Source: Dicyema japonicum | Lineage: Eukaryota; Dicyemida; Rhombozoa; Dicyemidae | Assembly (NCBI GenBank): GCA_011109175.1 | Contig: RDEW01000006.1 | Span: forward strand, 1,047,184 to 1,111,183 | Length of the DNA stretch: 64,000 nt | Direction: 5' to 3' | Shown: positions 22,740 through 33,300 of the stretch, piece by piece | How the letters are laid out: every line of letters starts with the position of its first letter | Position numbering within the stretch: the first letter of the stretch is position 1 | Position numbers and translations under genes: made by a program | Notes under the pieces: model-generated | What the model saw: the letters and a program-made list of their open reading frames with translations, nothing else | What the model was told of the DNA's origin: nothing | Databases searched by the model: none

Positions 22740-23060
22740 TTATCAAGATGTTTCTTCATCTCCCTACTGAATCATCTACCAACAAAACAGATTATGCAGA
22801 AGCTTGGCCACTCGCAGGGCTGAAAGCACCTGAAGCCCATATGAAACAGAAAGGCTTCTATAAACTCATATGTGAGGATAAATTTGAGGGACTACTTAAA
22901 AATAGGAATCAACACCGAGCCACCTGTCTGATCGATGGGTGATCTGTAGGAAGCTGAGCATGGATTGACGCCTTCCCGATTTAAGCAATGGATGATGGGA
23001 AAGTCCGCAATCAGGATCTCTATTGGTCTGGGTTTGAGAATATGCCAGGTTCACCATTGT
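22740..23060 (+). mobile_element. Fragment of the PD-motif RT element family
   Basis: Reads LLKNRNQHRATCLIDG then, after stops, AWIDAFPI and VRNQDLYWSGF. These align with the stretch just before the C-terminal domain of the fuller copy (LLLESANQHRRACLLSGAS, ~50,930-50,980). Degenerate. Confidence 0.5.
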
Positions 23061-23429
23061 TAATGGTGGTGGAATAGTTGATACTTACGGAGATAATTGG
23101 CTCTTATGTAGTGAAACGAATACTGGAGTCTCCTGACACCCCTCCATAATAGACGGTGGCCTGGACAGGAAAGAAGGAAAGTTCTCTGACAGAGTAACAT
23201 CCGTTAGATGAGTTTATAATTTAAGTGAAATAATTAATTAATAAGTATCTTATGCAGTATGTTCTCACATATGGCTCCAAGAATTTATTAGATTCAAGTT
23301 TTCCGTGACAAAATTTGCCATAGACATATTCTTTGTTCTATACACTTTTAGCCATGGAAAATTCCTTAAAATTCCACTACCAAGATAATGCACTATTAGC
23401 CTAGATTTGGCAGACAGTTATGGTAGGTA

Positions 23430-23640
23430 ACGAGACTTTACGATAATTCGAAACCAGCGTAGGAGCACTCCAAGGTGACTCGATATCACCATTTCTCTTC
23501 GTTGTCTATTTATATACGTAATAGAAGAGTGCTTTGAGTTGACTCGAGAATATCGAGTACAGCCGAAGTACACAATACCCGGTGCAATCCAATAAAGGTC
23601 TAACGAATTCAAAAATGATGTTTGACAAAGCAGATGTCCT
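23430..23640 (+). mobile_element. RT fragment
   Basis: A plus frame reads ETSVGALQGDSISPFLFVVY (23,449-23,509), matching the RT motif 'G.lQGD.lSP.LF..Y'. Stops follow at once, and no YADD box is found close by. Confidence 0.5.
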
Positions 23641-23889
23641 AGATGCTCTCAGCAAAATATAATTTATCCAGAATCAATGGAAAGGTAAGGTAACGTCCAG
23701 TTCATGGGTTTATGTGAACCCTCAAATGAATGACTCAATGATGTGGAGGGTTGGTGGTCACACATAATGTAAAAAAGGAGCATCGTAGAAAAAAGGGGAC
23801 GAGATGAAAATTCCTAAGGACAAATATTATTGAGAGTTGTTAAATTGAAATGAAAAATTCCAAATACGACGGTAGCACCAAACTAACTA

Positions 23890-24490
23890 CTCACGTCATC
23901 CTGGCACGCTCCTCTCTCGAACCCGCACAAGCACGTATCGGCCATATGACTAGATGCTCGTAGTCGAATGGGCACAAAATATTGTGGATGTTGAATGTGC
24001 TTTAAATTGTTGGATTCAAATGTATTTCAGCACTTGAGAATGCTAAATGTCCCAGTTTGTGGCCCACTCATTAAAAAATTGGTAATCTCCATATTGACCA
24101 TTAGTTTAAAAATTAAAGTCTTTTAAGGCATCAAATGGGTGGTTAGAATACTTTAAAAAAAGACATGAGTTGAAGTTCAAATCTCTGACAAAAATTAAAT
24201 TTTTGGAATTGATGGCTTTGTGTCATTCTTTAATGAAAAATTTGTCAATACAAGAAAAAAATTTTAACATGAAACATCGCCGTGCCTATTTCAGGACGTC
24301 TGCTGTGAGCGACGAAGGAACTATGGATAGACGAAGGAAGAAGAGACGGGCCTGATGAGCTTTTACATCGACCTTCCTTCCAAATTTACAAGGGTGGGCT
24401 ATCCAAACATCCAATCTTAAGTGGACGTACACTCTCACATAAGCATATATCGGCCATATAACTTGATGCTCGTAGTCGCACAGGGACGCC
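23890..24490 (+). repeat. Two ~60-bp direct repeats flanking a Tigger-like fragment
   Basis: GTATCGGCCATATGACTAGA (from 23,936) and ATATCGGCCATATAACTTGA (from 24,449) are followed by the same TGCTCGTAGTCG. Between them lies the pogo/Tigger fragment. They could be ends of one composite repeat or two copies of one short repeat. Confidence 0.5.
23990..24355 (+). pseudogene. Tigger/pogo-like transposase fragment (CENP-B-type HTH)
   Basis: Across frames: LNVPVCGPLIKK (~24,045) and FKASNGWLEYFKKRHELKFK (24,125-24,185). 'FKASNGWL..FKKRH' is the signature of the second helix-turn-helix of Tigger/CENP-B transposases. No DDE domain follows; the frame ends in a basic KKRRA at 24,355. Confidence 0.65.
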
Positions 24491-24599
24491 AATAGTTCTT
24501 GCGGATTAGGAATTCAATAAGTCTTTAGCTTTTAACTTTAACTGACTTTTTTAACAAAGGAAAAGAAAGTATTAATTAGCTTCTCACCACAAGTCCTCT

Positions 24600-25330
24600 C
24601 CACTATGCTCTCAGACTCCTATTATGGTTTATTATATGCTGTATTAAATAATAGAAAGGCTCAAAATTGATCCTTGTGGGACTCCTCTCTAAAATAATAT
24701 CATATTTGAATAAAAACGTCCGCGTCTAACATAGGAGTTTCTTCCTTCTAGGTACACTATCACCCAATTCACTAGTTCCTTTGGGCTGACCGGTTATGGC
24801 TTTGTGGTTAACACTGTCGAATGCTTTTGATATGTCGAGACATATGACATTAAGGAGACATTTGGATTCTCTGCCTTTGCATAACTCGGAGTTGAGCTGA
24901 AATAAGCAATCACGCATGACCGTCCTGGACGAAAACCAATTTCATTTTTTCTGAAATAGTCTTCTTTTTCTAGCAGATTTGTATCCTCCAGAAGAAATTT
25001 TTTCATAATTTTTGAAATTGATCGAATCAGGCTTATCGGACAGTAGATAGCTGTATCCTTCTTTGGTCTTCCAGTCTTCGATACCATCCAATAGTCTTCT
25101 TCCATTACCAATTTTAATTCTTGCGTTGAAAATGTTTTGAGAATTTCGAATAAAATTTCTGGGCCTTTTTTGAACATCCTGACTTTGATGAAATCACTTC
25201 CCGGAGCTTTATTCTTGACAGCTCTTATTGCCATCTATAGCTCTTCTAGAGAGATCTCTATTAATGCTGTTTTCTCCGACAATGGTTCATAACTAGTATT
25301 CTCCGCAATGACATCATCGGCCATTTTATA
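24600..25330 (-). mobile_element. Jockey-like LINE, RT portion (left of the Tigger insertion)
   Basis: Minus strand: KMADDVIAENTSYEPLSEK (~25,310), IRAVKNKAPGSDFIKVRMF (~25,220), the RT motif region (YCPISLIRSISKIMKKFL ~25,050; IGFRPGRSC ~24,940) and ICLDISKAFDSVNHKAITG (~24,820). Frame breaks at ~24,910. The element continues on the other side of the Tigger element, at 26,757 and beyond. Confidence 0.8.
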
Positions 25331-25332
25331 TA

Positions 25333-26754
25333 CAACAAACTCTCTTAAATTTGCGCAATTCTCCAGATTTGCCATTTTTTAATCTAATTTTAGTAGAAAT
25401 TTGCCAATTCCCAAATTTGCCAGAATATTTTAAAGTTTAAAAAAATTATGAAAATAAAGCAATAAAACTTTATTCGAGTAGCATGCCTCGTTGTGATTCT
25501 AATGATCGATGTACAGGACTCACTATCTAACAAAAAGTGCAAATATTGCGTTATAAGGACGACAACTTATCATGCCAAACAATTGCCGATAATTTTTCCT
25601 TTTTGTTTAAAGTGAACATTTGCTGGAGGACAATTAACGCCATCTTAAAGTCGTGAGTCAATTTTGTAGGAATTCAAAACTAAAAATTCCTAACAAAAAC
25701 AGTCAAAAAGTTAGTTCCCGCAACTTGATGAAAAGCTTGTTGAGTGGATGGATTCGATTGAATCAAAAGGTATTTTTAATTTTTTTTATTTTTAAGGTGC
25801 ATTGTTGAACGATGCATTAATATCCAGTAAAGCAGAATTCTTCGCTCATCAACTTTCGACTAATTCAAAAAATCTTATGGATTTTTATCCAAATTTAAGA
25901 AAAGGCGTGGATTTGAGGAAATTAGACGGACTAATGTGCACTGACATTAGTGTCGATATTGAAGGGTTTCTCAAAGCACAAATATATCTTGAATGTTATG
26001 CACAAATATATATGGATATTATATTTTAAAGCCTTTATTGATTCGAAAATCAAAAATGCCAAGGTGTTTCAAAAAATATGATTATTAAAGCAAGTCCACT
26101 TTAATAGACACAAATTGGAGTGTGGATTATTGGAAAAAGAAAACGTGTCAGTTTATGAATCATATAAAAATTTGAACCTTAAAGACACTGTTCTATTTAT
26201 AAAAATTGCCTGGGAAGACGTATCCCCTAAAAATCAAAAATTTGTCTAAAAAATCGGGTACAAGCACACCTTTAGTAAATGTGAACATAAGAAATATCAT
26301 CTAATACGGATATTCACGATCCGATTGAAATCGAAGAATTTATGTAAATTATTCTGAAAAAATGCAATAGATGAAGAAGAAATGACATAATTATTTGATG
26401 ATAATGAGATACTCATCCATGAAGGAACTACTGAAGTGAAACCCCTTAACAAGAATGAAATAGCATCCAAGTTATGCGAAATTGAAAAGGATCTTCTCGA
26501 GAACGTTGAAAACGAATGGATGTCGTCCTTATTACATCTATTAAAGATTTAATGAAAATATTACAAATGAAAATTGAATTTTATTTCGATAAAATTTAAT
26601 ACGTTATTTTTTTAAATAAATTTTGTTTTCGTAATAAAATCAAATTTAGTTATTTTCATGGATAAGAAGTTTCCCAATAACTATTATAAAATTATTGATT
26701 AAATTCTGAAATTTTCCACTGCAACTAAAAATGGCAAATTTGGGAGAGTTTCTG
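25333..26754 (+). mobile_element. Tigger/pogo-like DNA transposon with TIRs and TA duplication
   Basis: Left end ACAAACTCTCTTAAATTTGC and right end (reverse complement) CAGAAACTCTCCCAAATTTG form terminal inverted repeats, flanked by TA at 25,331-25,332 and 26,755-26,756. Inside, plus-strand pieces read QKVQILRYKDDNLSCQTIAD (first HTH, ~25,530), ALISSKAEFFAHQLS (~25,815) and, near the 3' end, LNLKDTVLFIKIAWEDVSP (~26,175), the post-DDE motif of Tigger transposases. The middle DDE part is mostly missing, so the copy has an internal deletion and is non-autonomous. It interrupts the minus-strand LINE. Confidence 0.85.
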
Positions 26755-26756
26755 TA

Positions 26757-28065
26757 TCTTTAAGTTGTGTCTCAAAAACTAGAAGATTTCTTCTTCAGCA
26801 TAGTAGGAGCTATCCTGTTTCTTGAGCACAGTCTTGTTCGCGATTGACTCTGGGTTCTTCATTTTTCTGTATACTTCCAGAAAGAAATTTTGTGTTTGTT
26901 TAGCTATCGTAGTTGAGAGTTCCACTTATTCTCATTCCAATTTCTGATCCGTTCCCACAACTGCTTTTTTAGGTCGCCGATTTTGTGAGACAAGGCTAAG
27001 GGGTTTTGTGGATATACGCATCTCCTCAGTTTAGTCCTTAGATTATTTCTTTTCAACACAATCTTCTTGATGTGCCAGGGAATAGGGACAAATCATTTCT
27101 TGAGTATATTTTTCTGGCAAAATTTTCAAGATATAATATCAGATCCGTTATTCGTTTACTTGTTTTATCAATTTCAGACGAGTCTTGGGGTCAGTATGTC
27201 ATAACATTAACTCCTTTGCAATGAAGATCCTTTAGTTATGCAAGTTTAGATTCTTTGTACCATAACCGACAAAGACTCCATGTTCATTTATCATTCTCAC
27301 ATCCACGGTTATTAGCGGTGGAATGTGGTCACTGCCAATATACGAAAAAGTAATTGTACGTCTGCGTGTACTGAAATAGCATGGAAAGTCAAGAAGACAC
27401 CAAGCTTGTCACCTCCGTATGGAGAGAAATGATTATCCTCTTTCTATGTAAGGACTTTTACCCTTAGCCCTTCAGATAGCTTCTTCAGGAGCTTGCCACC
27501 CCTGTTACCCTGCTTACAACCAAAGGAAGTGCTCTTATTATCTGCCTTCTCAGCAGTCGCTAGGGAAGCATCTCGTGATGCCTCCTCAGGATTGATTGGA
27601 CATTCACGAGCATGATTCTTATGTTTCGGATCACAGGTCTTGAGGAGCACACTCTTCATTCAAGCGATTATTCACATACGTTAGTTCTCTCGATTTTCTT
27701 TCAGAGACCCCCGGAATAGGTTCCCAGCAGGACCTTTCTAGCTTCTCTTCCAAATATTCATTATCCACATTTGGCTTTTTGTTGTGTTGGATTCACAATA
27801 TCAGTTTAGAGGTCGATTTCTGATTATTGTCCTGCTTGTTCTCATTTGACTTCGTATCTAGGTAACGTGGTGAAGGAGGATCTAGGTAACGTCGTCAATA
27901 CCCGACAGTTACTGTGTGTTAATACAATCCGTTTATCTTCCAAAGGTATGTCGATCCTATTCTGGTAGTTGATTTGAGTATATCTTTACCAGTCAACAGT
28001 TCCATAGACAAATCCTTATTGCTCTCAATACTACTCTTCCTTAAAATGTCTCCAGAGGCGGCCTT
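26757..28065 (-). mobile_element. Jockey-like LINE, endonuclease and upstream ORF portion (right of the Tigger insertion)
   Basis: Minus strand continues the LINE: STRRRTITFSYIGSDHIPPL (~27,340-27,385), the endonuclease end with its SDH motif; MINEHGVFVGYGTKNLNLHN (~27,290); then RRCVYPQNPLALSHKIGDLK (~27,010), the linker to the RT. Upstream (27,444-27,659 and to ~28,060) are Lys/Asn-rich frames with ESNKDLSMELL near 28,010 that may be the element's 5' ORF; that part is uncertain. Stops and frame breaks are frequent. Confidence 0.65.
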
Positions 28066-28524
28066 TTTGATTTTAGTAATCCTCTTTGCAGGAGCTTTTT
28101 AACAACAGGCATAACCACACCACTTTTTGATTAACTTCGGTATTCAAGGAATTTGTCAAGGAAATGAATGGACACCATATGACGTGTGCATAAGAAATGT
28201 ATGGATCAGTGTATTGGGTGTAGATAGTTTCAGAAATAGGGTTATTTCCGATCTTCCATTTCAACACGTTACTCTTCTTTTCACATTTTGTCACCACATT
28301 TTACATGGGGCGAGAATGACATGTGGATGTCGAAAATCACCCCCATGTTAGACGAGAAAAGTCAAACAGAATTGTTTTTTCCTGTAAAAAAATTATTTAA
28401 CTAATTTTGTAAATATTAATTAAAACATAAATTTTATTAATAATGAAATAATAAAGTTAAATTTATTTGTTCCGCGTGTTTCTACGTGATTAGGGTTCAA
28501 CTAGTCATAACTTGATAGAAAATA
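28066..28524. other. cytochrome c upstream region; short overlapping ORFs unassigned
   Basis: Overlapping plus (28,127-28,351) and minus (28,073-28,297) frames have no recognisable domain. The last ~140 bp before 28,525 are very AT-rich and presumably hold the promoter of the cytochrome c gene; no TATA element stands out. Confidence 0.35.
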
Positions 28525-28898
28525 ATGGGTGATGCTCAAAAAGGAAAAAGTATTTTCATGAAATCGTGTTCTCAGTGTCACACAGTTCATACTTCAGGCA
28601 AGCACAAGACAGGACCTAATCTAAATGGTCTATTTGGGAAGACAACAGGCTCAGCCCCCAACTACAACTATACTGGGGCCAATAAATCTAAAGGTGCTAA
28701 GTAATATTATTGGGAGGTATTATTTGGGGAGAGGACACTTTGGATATATATCTGACAAATCCCAAAAGCTATATTCCAGGGACGAAGATGGTCTTTGCTG
28801 GTCTGAAAAAGAAGAACGACCGTGACGATGTGATCGCGTTCCTCAAAGTGGCCACAGACCCCTCTAATGATGTTTCTGCTGAGAAGATGTTCAAGTGA
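28525..28898 (+). CDS. CYCS: Cytochrome c
   Basis: The soluble electron carrier between complexes III and IV in the mitochondrial intermembrane space. One 23-nt intron (phase 1, after NKSK) gives a 116-residue protein. It starts [20 protein letters not shown], with the haem-binding CxxCH box (CSQCH) at ~15-19, the GPNLNGLFG turn, [13 protein letters not shown], and the axial-Met loop [15 protein letters not shown]. The C-terminal helix [11 protein letters not shown] is followed by about ten extra residues compared with vertebrate cytochrome c (104 aa). All known functional residues are present. The gene stands alone, downstream of a decayed LINE. Confidence 0.97.
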
Positions 28899-30195
28899 GT
28901 CGACCTAATTTTACTAACACACTTATGACGTCAATATATTAATAATTTGCGTATTTTATTCATTGATCAAAAGTTTATTTTTTACCTTGTAAAATTACAA
29001 AATGATAATATTTTCCTGACCACAATAGTTTAATTACTACTTTAACCAATTGATTTTATGACCGTATATTCGTATCAACTACTGATGGGTGGGATTATTC
29101 CATAGCCACTACTAAACAACCCATATGTTCGTTCCTCAATAAGGAGAGGGATTATGGACACTAACCATGCGATAGTTGCTCAAGGGAGTGAGGTTGGGTC
29201 TTTTAGTTAAGTTGTATGCGGGTGACCGATTTGAAAACTATAACAGTAATCATTTGCGAACATCCTCTCAGTCGACCTTTAGTTATCTTTGATTATTAGT
29301 TGAGGAATCATCTCCTTCACTTAGTTTGACTACATTAACATAGAATCTCCACTGATCTCTTGTAAATGGGGTTGCACCTTAAAGCATTTTTCTATAAATT
29401 ATTTTAAATCATCATATAAATATTTTAACATCTTTATATTAATGCAATAATGAGTAAATTGTTTTATTACAACAATCTGTGTATGTTCTGGTATGATCTG
29501 ATCTTTATTTTTAATACATCTTCTTTAAAGACGACATACATTCAAAGTACAAGTGATTTTTTCTACCGCTAAATCAACCAACTAGATACTTCGCTACTAG
29601 TAAAAATCCTCCAGTTCCTTTATGCCCGACCTACCAGGGCCGTATTTTATCTATTCCTACAATTCCCCACATTAAAAAATATATTGAACTCTTTCCCAAT
29701 TTTATTTAATGTTTCCTTTGGTTACTTTATCAATAAATAAATAATACTTTATCAAACATTTTTTCAAAAAACGGGATAAAATTGCGATACTACAAAGGTG
29801 ACGGTTTTTTACACTTAAATTTTTGTGAGTATTTTAAGCCAAAAACAATCATTTATTCAATTAAGCCTACATAGTTGGTGTAGTGTTGGCTCTCATGATA
29901 GAAATCAACTGGATAAGCAATTAGTTTCAAGAGTGTGCCCATACGTCACAGCTTCTTGAGGAATAAATAATTTCTCGTTTATTCTTCCAGTTCTCATCAG
30001 TCCGAAACGTGAACCAGCGCAAAAGCCCCTCGTCTTCTTAGCCTTTCCCTCGACGTATAGTGTGTTTACTTAAATCCCAACGGTGTTTTAGTCCTGTAAT
30101 TTTAACCCACCTAACTCTTTCTAATTATTTTGTAAAGTTTAGTTTATGACAAAAGACAGGCAAGCAATTAGGGAAAAATCACTACTAATTAAATG
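28899..30195. other. no gene assigned
   Basis: AT-rich. One minus-strand stretch (about 29,895-30,062) is open and reads KKTRGFCAGSRFGLMRTGRI followed by NEKLFIPQEAVTYGHTLETN. I do not recognise it and could not place introns around it, so it is noted as a possible exon or repeat remnant only. Confidence 0.35.
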
Positions 30196-31711
30196 TCAGA
30201 GATCACAAGATCTAAAATAATTTAGAATATAACCATGATTATTATTATTTTTGTTTTTATTTGTTTTTCGATATTTAATGAACAGAAAACATATTAAACA
30301 GATGATAAATACCATAACAAGGCAAGTTATGTAAGCTGTTGACTTTTTATCCATTGTGGTTTGTTCGTAAACTATTAATTAACCCCAACGTGCACCAACC
30401 AATAATGTCAACCAATATTTTTGCCGGTAAGGAATATCCAACCTCATTTACTGCCCAAATTGTAATGTTATACAGCCCTGAACTGCTTACTTCATTATAA
30501 ACATCAATCTTGTTAACACTTGGGCCAATTGTATTGTTGAATGATATTCCATTGAATTTTATCTGCATGATATATCGAATAATATGAGGATCAGTAGTCG
30601 ACGGGAGTAACCATGATATCTCCGTTCTGTGTAAAGTGAGGTTCAGTCGCTTAGGAACATCTAAATAGTCTCATCCCCAAAACACCTAGTGAAGTAAAAT
30701 AAGCGTCTTTCATATCTGCGATTCCTTCACAACTGACCACACAACTGTAATTATAGTGAATATTCGGTTTAACTTGTTTCAAACGAATAACAGACTCTGT
30801 GACGTTATAAAGTTCTAAATTATAATTCGTAATTGTTTGATTCTAGTAATTATGACAATATACTGGTATTTCATTGGTCTTTGAGTTTATTATTTGCATT
30901 GTAAAGTTCAAATTAGATTTGACTCTGCACGTGATATTCTGATCACTCCCGACTTTTAATGGATGGGAGTAAAAGTCAATAACTGGATTAACTGGACTTA
31001 TTTTTTTAATGTACGGATTATGGTTAATTTCATATTTTTTGAGCCCACCTCCTTGTTATCCATCAGCGAGATTATAGTGTATACTCCTCCGTCTTCCAGT
31101 GTTGAATTTGGAATGACAAGTCCAGACGGTTTAATTCGAATTCTATCATTTTCTAGAATTAGGTTACTCAGGACCTTCCACTTTTTTGCCATCCTTGAAC
31201 CAGAGAGTTACGAGTTTTACTTTCTCAGAAATGGGTCGACAATTGAGAAAGGCATCCTTACTAATCTTTACTTGTACTGAATGACAGGGCTCAAACCCGA
31301 TTAACGAGTCTAATTGTAAATTCTACAAGTACTGGGTGTTTTGAGAGAATACACTTCATATTCGTGACTGTTTTCTGATTGGCAGGTATACTCTCCTACA
31401 GTAAATTCATTTACTTCAATTTTCAGAATAACAACCACCGGGGAAATGTTTTTCAGTTTATAATACTCACTAAATTGATTATAATGTTTATCACTTTGAA
31501 ACTATCTCAGAATTATTCCTTAGCCATATAATTCTCCCATCGAGTGACTCCCCCGTGCATAATACCTCCACTTGAGTAAACGATGTTACGTGTGACTTTG
31601 GGAAGATTGTAATTTGTCCAGTCAAGCTGTCTAAATAATAAGTACTCTTTCAAAATAATATTAAAATATGGTATTAATAAAACAGATTAAAGAAAAAACG
31701 AAGAAATGCAT
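30196..31711 (-). CDS. Ig/fibronectin-III single-pass membrane protein
   Basis: A cell-surface adhesion- or receptor-like protein; no specific family can be named. Minus-strand order: a likely signal peptide MHFFVFSLICFINTIF (31,711), an Ig domain (EVLCTGESLDGRIIWLRNNS ... GEYTCQSENS), a second Ig domain (FLNCRPISEKVKL..LWFKDG ... LEDGGVYTI), an Ig-like domain (NITCRVKSN ... HYNYSCVVSCEG), a FN3-like domain (VPKRLNLTLHRTEISWLLP ... LYNITIWAVNEVGYSLPAK), then a transmembrane helix (YITCLVMVFIICLICFLFIK) and a basic tail ending at 30,196. Introns of 22, 25 and 28 nt are well supported by phase. The joint between signal peptide and first Ig domain, the intron after the second Ig domain, and parts of 31,400-31,500 are unresolved. 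Confidence 0.75.
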
Positions 31712-31869
31712 TGACAGTTAGCGGCACGACGGATTATAAACTAAATTTTACGTACAAACGCGAGTTTGTGACTATTTTGTTACTACGGCTTTAAACTCAA
31801 AATAGTCAAGGTATTTTTACACCAAATAAGAATAGGAAATATCCTTACGAATATCGGAATGAGAACATA

Positions 31870-31935
31870 TATTTACCTTAGTCCCTTCAAGTGAAACTGA
31901 CGGAAAGGTAGCTACTGAAGCGAACATTCTAAGAG
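31870..31935 (-). repeat. 2A-LINE 3' tail fragment (inverted)
   Basis: On the minus strand, GTTTCACTTGAAGGGACTAA followed by GGTAAATA resembles the 3' ends at 5.0 and 38.35 kb. Confidence 0.4.
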
Positions 31936-32059
31936 ATCAGTCAGACGTGTGATGGACCGGGAAATTAAGCCTTGTGGCTGTTTGTATATTATTTGCTTAT
32001 TAACTTATAAATTTTCAAGTCGATGATAAATTTACAGAGGAACTATTATTAAAATAAAA

Positions 32060-32605
32060 ATAATTTTGAGTTATTGAGGGAATTAACAAAAATCAATATT
32101 TTTCAAATAGTCATCGGAACATCACACCACTCCAAGAGTTTGAGTGTAATTGTTCTGTTAACCAAGGGGTTGAACTGGCTATGTAATTATGGTTCACATT
32201 GGAATAGCTATGAACACGATGTTTTTATATTGTCAAAGTGTATCAACCTCTGGTCTCCTTCTTAATGGACTTGGTAGACATCTGAAACTTGAGATTTTGA
32301 AATACGAAAGCATTGGATGACTGGTTTCGAATCCTCTCTTGTCAAGTTGGAAATTTGCCTTGAGTATGAACAAGAGAATTATTAGTAATATTCTTCTGAT
32401 GTTGAAATAAAACCCAATTTTTTGTAAACCACAAACGGATAATCTTGCTTAATTGAAAGCTTTGATGTGATAAAAGGTGATAAGTTAATTACATCACAAA
32501 AACACACAGTCTTATAGGAAAGATTGACTTAATTTCCAAAATATTTGTCTTTGATTATTATTCTTTTCCCTCCAAATGAAAATCTAAGCAACACCATCTG
32601 TATAC
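32060..32605 (+). repeat. tRNA-derived SINE, Ser/Leu-like head, copy 1
   Basis: The region 32,256-32,350 (CTTAATGGACTTGGTAGACA, then CTTGAGATTTTGAAA and GGTTTCGAATCCTC) looks like a class II tRNA: A-box-like start, an anticodon-loop-like CTTGAGA, an extended variable region and a B box. A diverged copy lies at 54.10-54.19 kb. It is not a functional tRNA, since acceptor pairing fails. The rest of the interval has no gene. Confidence 0.5.
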
Positions 32606-32607
32606 AT

Positions 32608-33300
32608 TTATTTAAGAAAGAAAATAGAGTAACGGTTATATAGAAGCTGCCCTGACTCGTGGCTATTCCCTATCAGGATAGCGAGCGAGATTCGCTCGAA
32701 TAACCAGCAGCGCTCACGAGGGTCTCCTTTTCGTGTAGCGATCTGATTCCCTAGACGACTCAAGAATTCCAGCGTCGCAGGCGCAAGGGAACCAGACGTC
32801 TCAACGGCGAGTGGAACAAACAAAAAATCCTTGGACAGGAGGCGTACTTTTCCCGTTTCATTTTCTCGGCCTTCTCAGCGGCAGAACAGATCCAGAGGCA
32901 CTCTGGAGTAGGTTGCAAGAGGCAAATGTGTCGGTGCAGGTAACGTCCCAGACAAGAGGTTTCCCGGCTTCAAAAAGGAAGATTGTCATTCCATCTGGTC
33001 GTTTCCTGTTTCGCCTGAAAAGGCCGACAGGTTCGAGCATGGAGGGGTGTCCGGCGGCGTCCAAAACTCGCCTAACGACTTCGTTCAAGGTTATGTGTCT
33101 GGGAAATCTGCCTGCACTCTTCCTGCAGGAGAGAGGGTGTAGGCCAAAACAGTCGATCTTGTCTCCGCATCGGCACGGATGTGGAACACAGACTTTTAAT
33201 CCCAGTCGCAGTGAGATCCCCACCTGAACCTGTTTTACTAGATAAAGACGATGAAAGAGGTCAATTGATTTTCTCTTTGATAGTCTTTTAACCAAGAGAC
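32608..33300 (-). mobile_element. PD-motif RT element, C-terminal domain copy
   Basis: An uninterrupted minus frame (33,295-32,858) reads CVPHPCRCGDKIDCFGLHPL, then a PD-(D/E)xK-like block RPDGMTIFLFEAGKPLVWDV and TCTDTF. After one break it continues as VPLAVETSGSLAPATLEFL and RISLAIL...GNSH. The same domain ends the fuller copy at 49.5-51.6 kb. The RPD...WDVTC arrangement resembles the restriction-like endonuclease of RLE-type elements. Only the last third of the element is present. Confidence 0.75.

Noticed and set aside
32811-33227. 138-residue plus-strand ORF as a gene
   Set aside because: It is the shadow of the minus-strand PD-motif domain, which has homologous copies elsewhere in the window.
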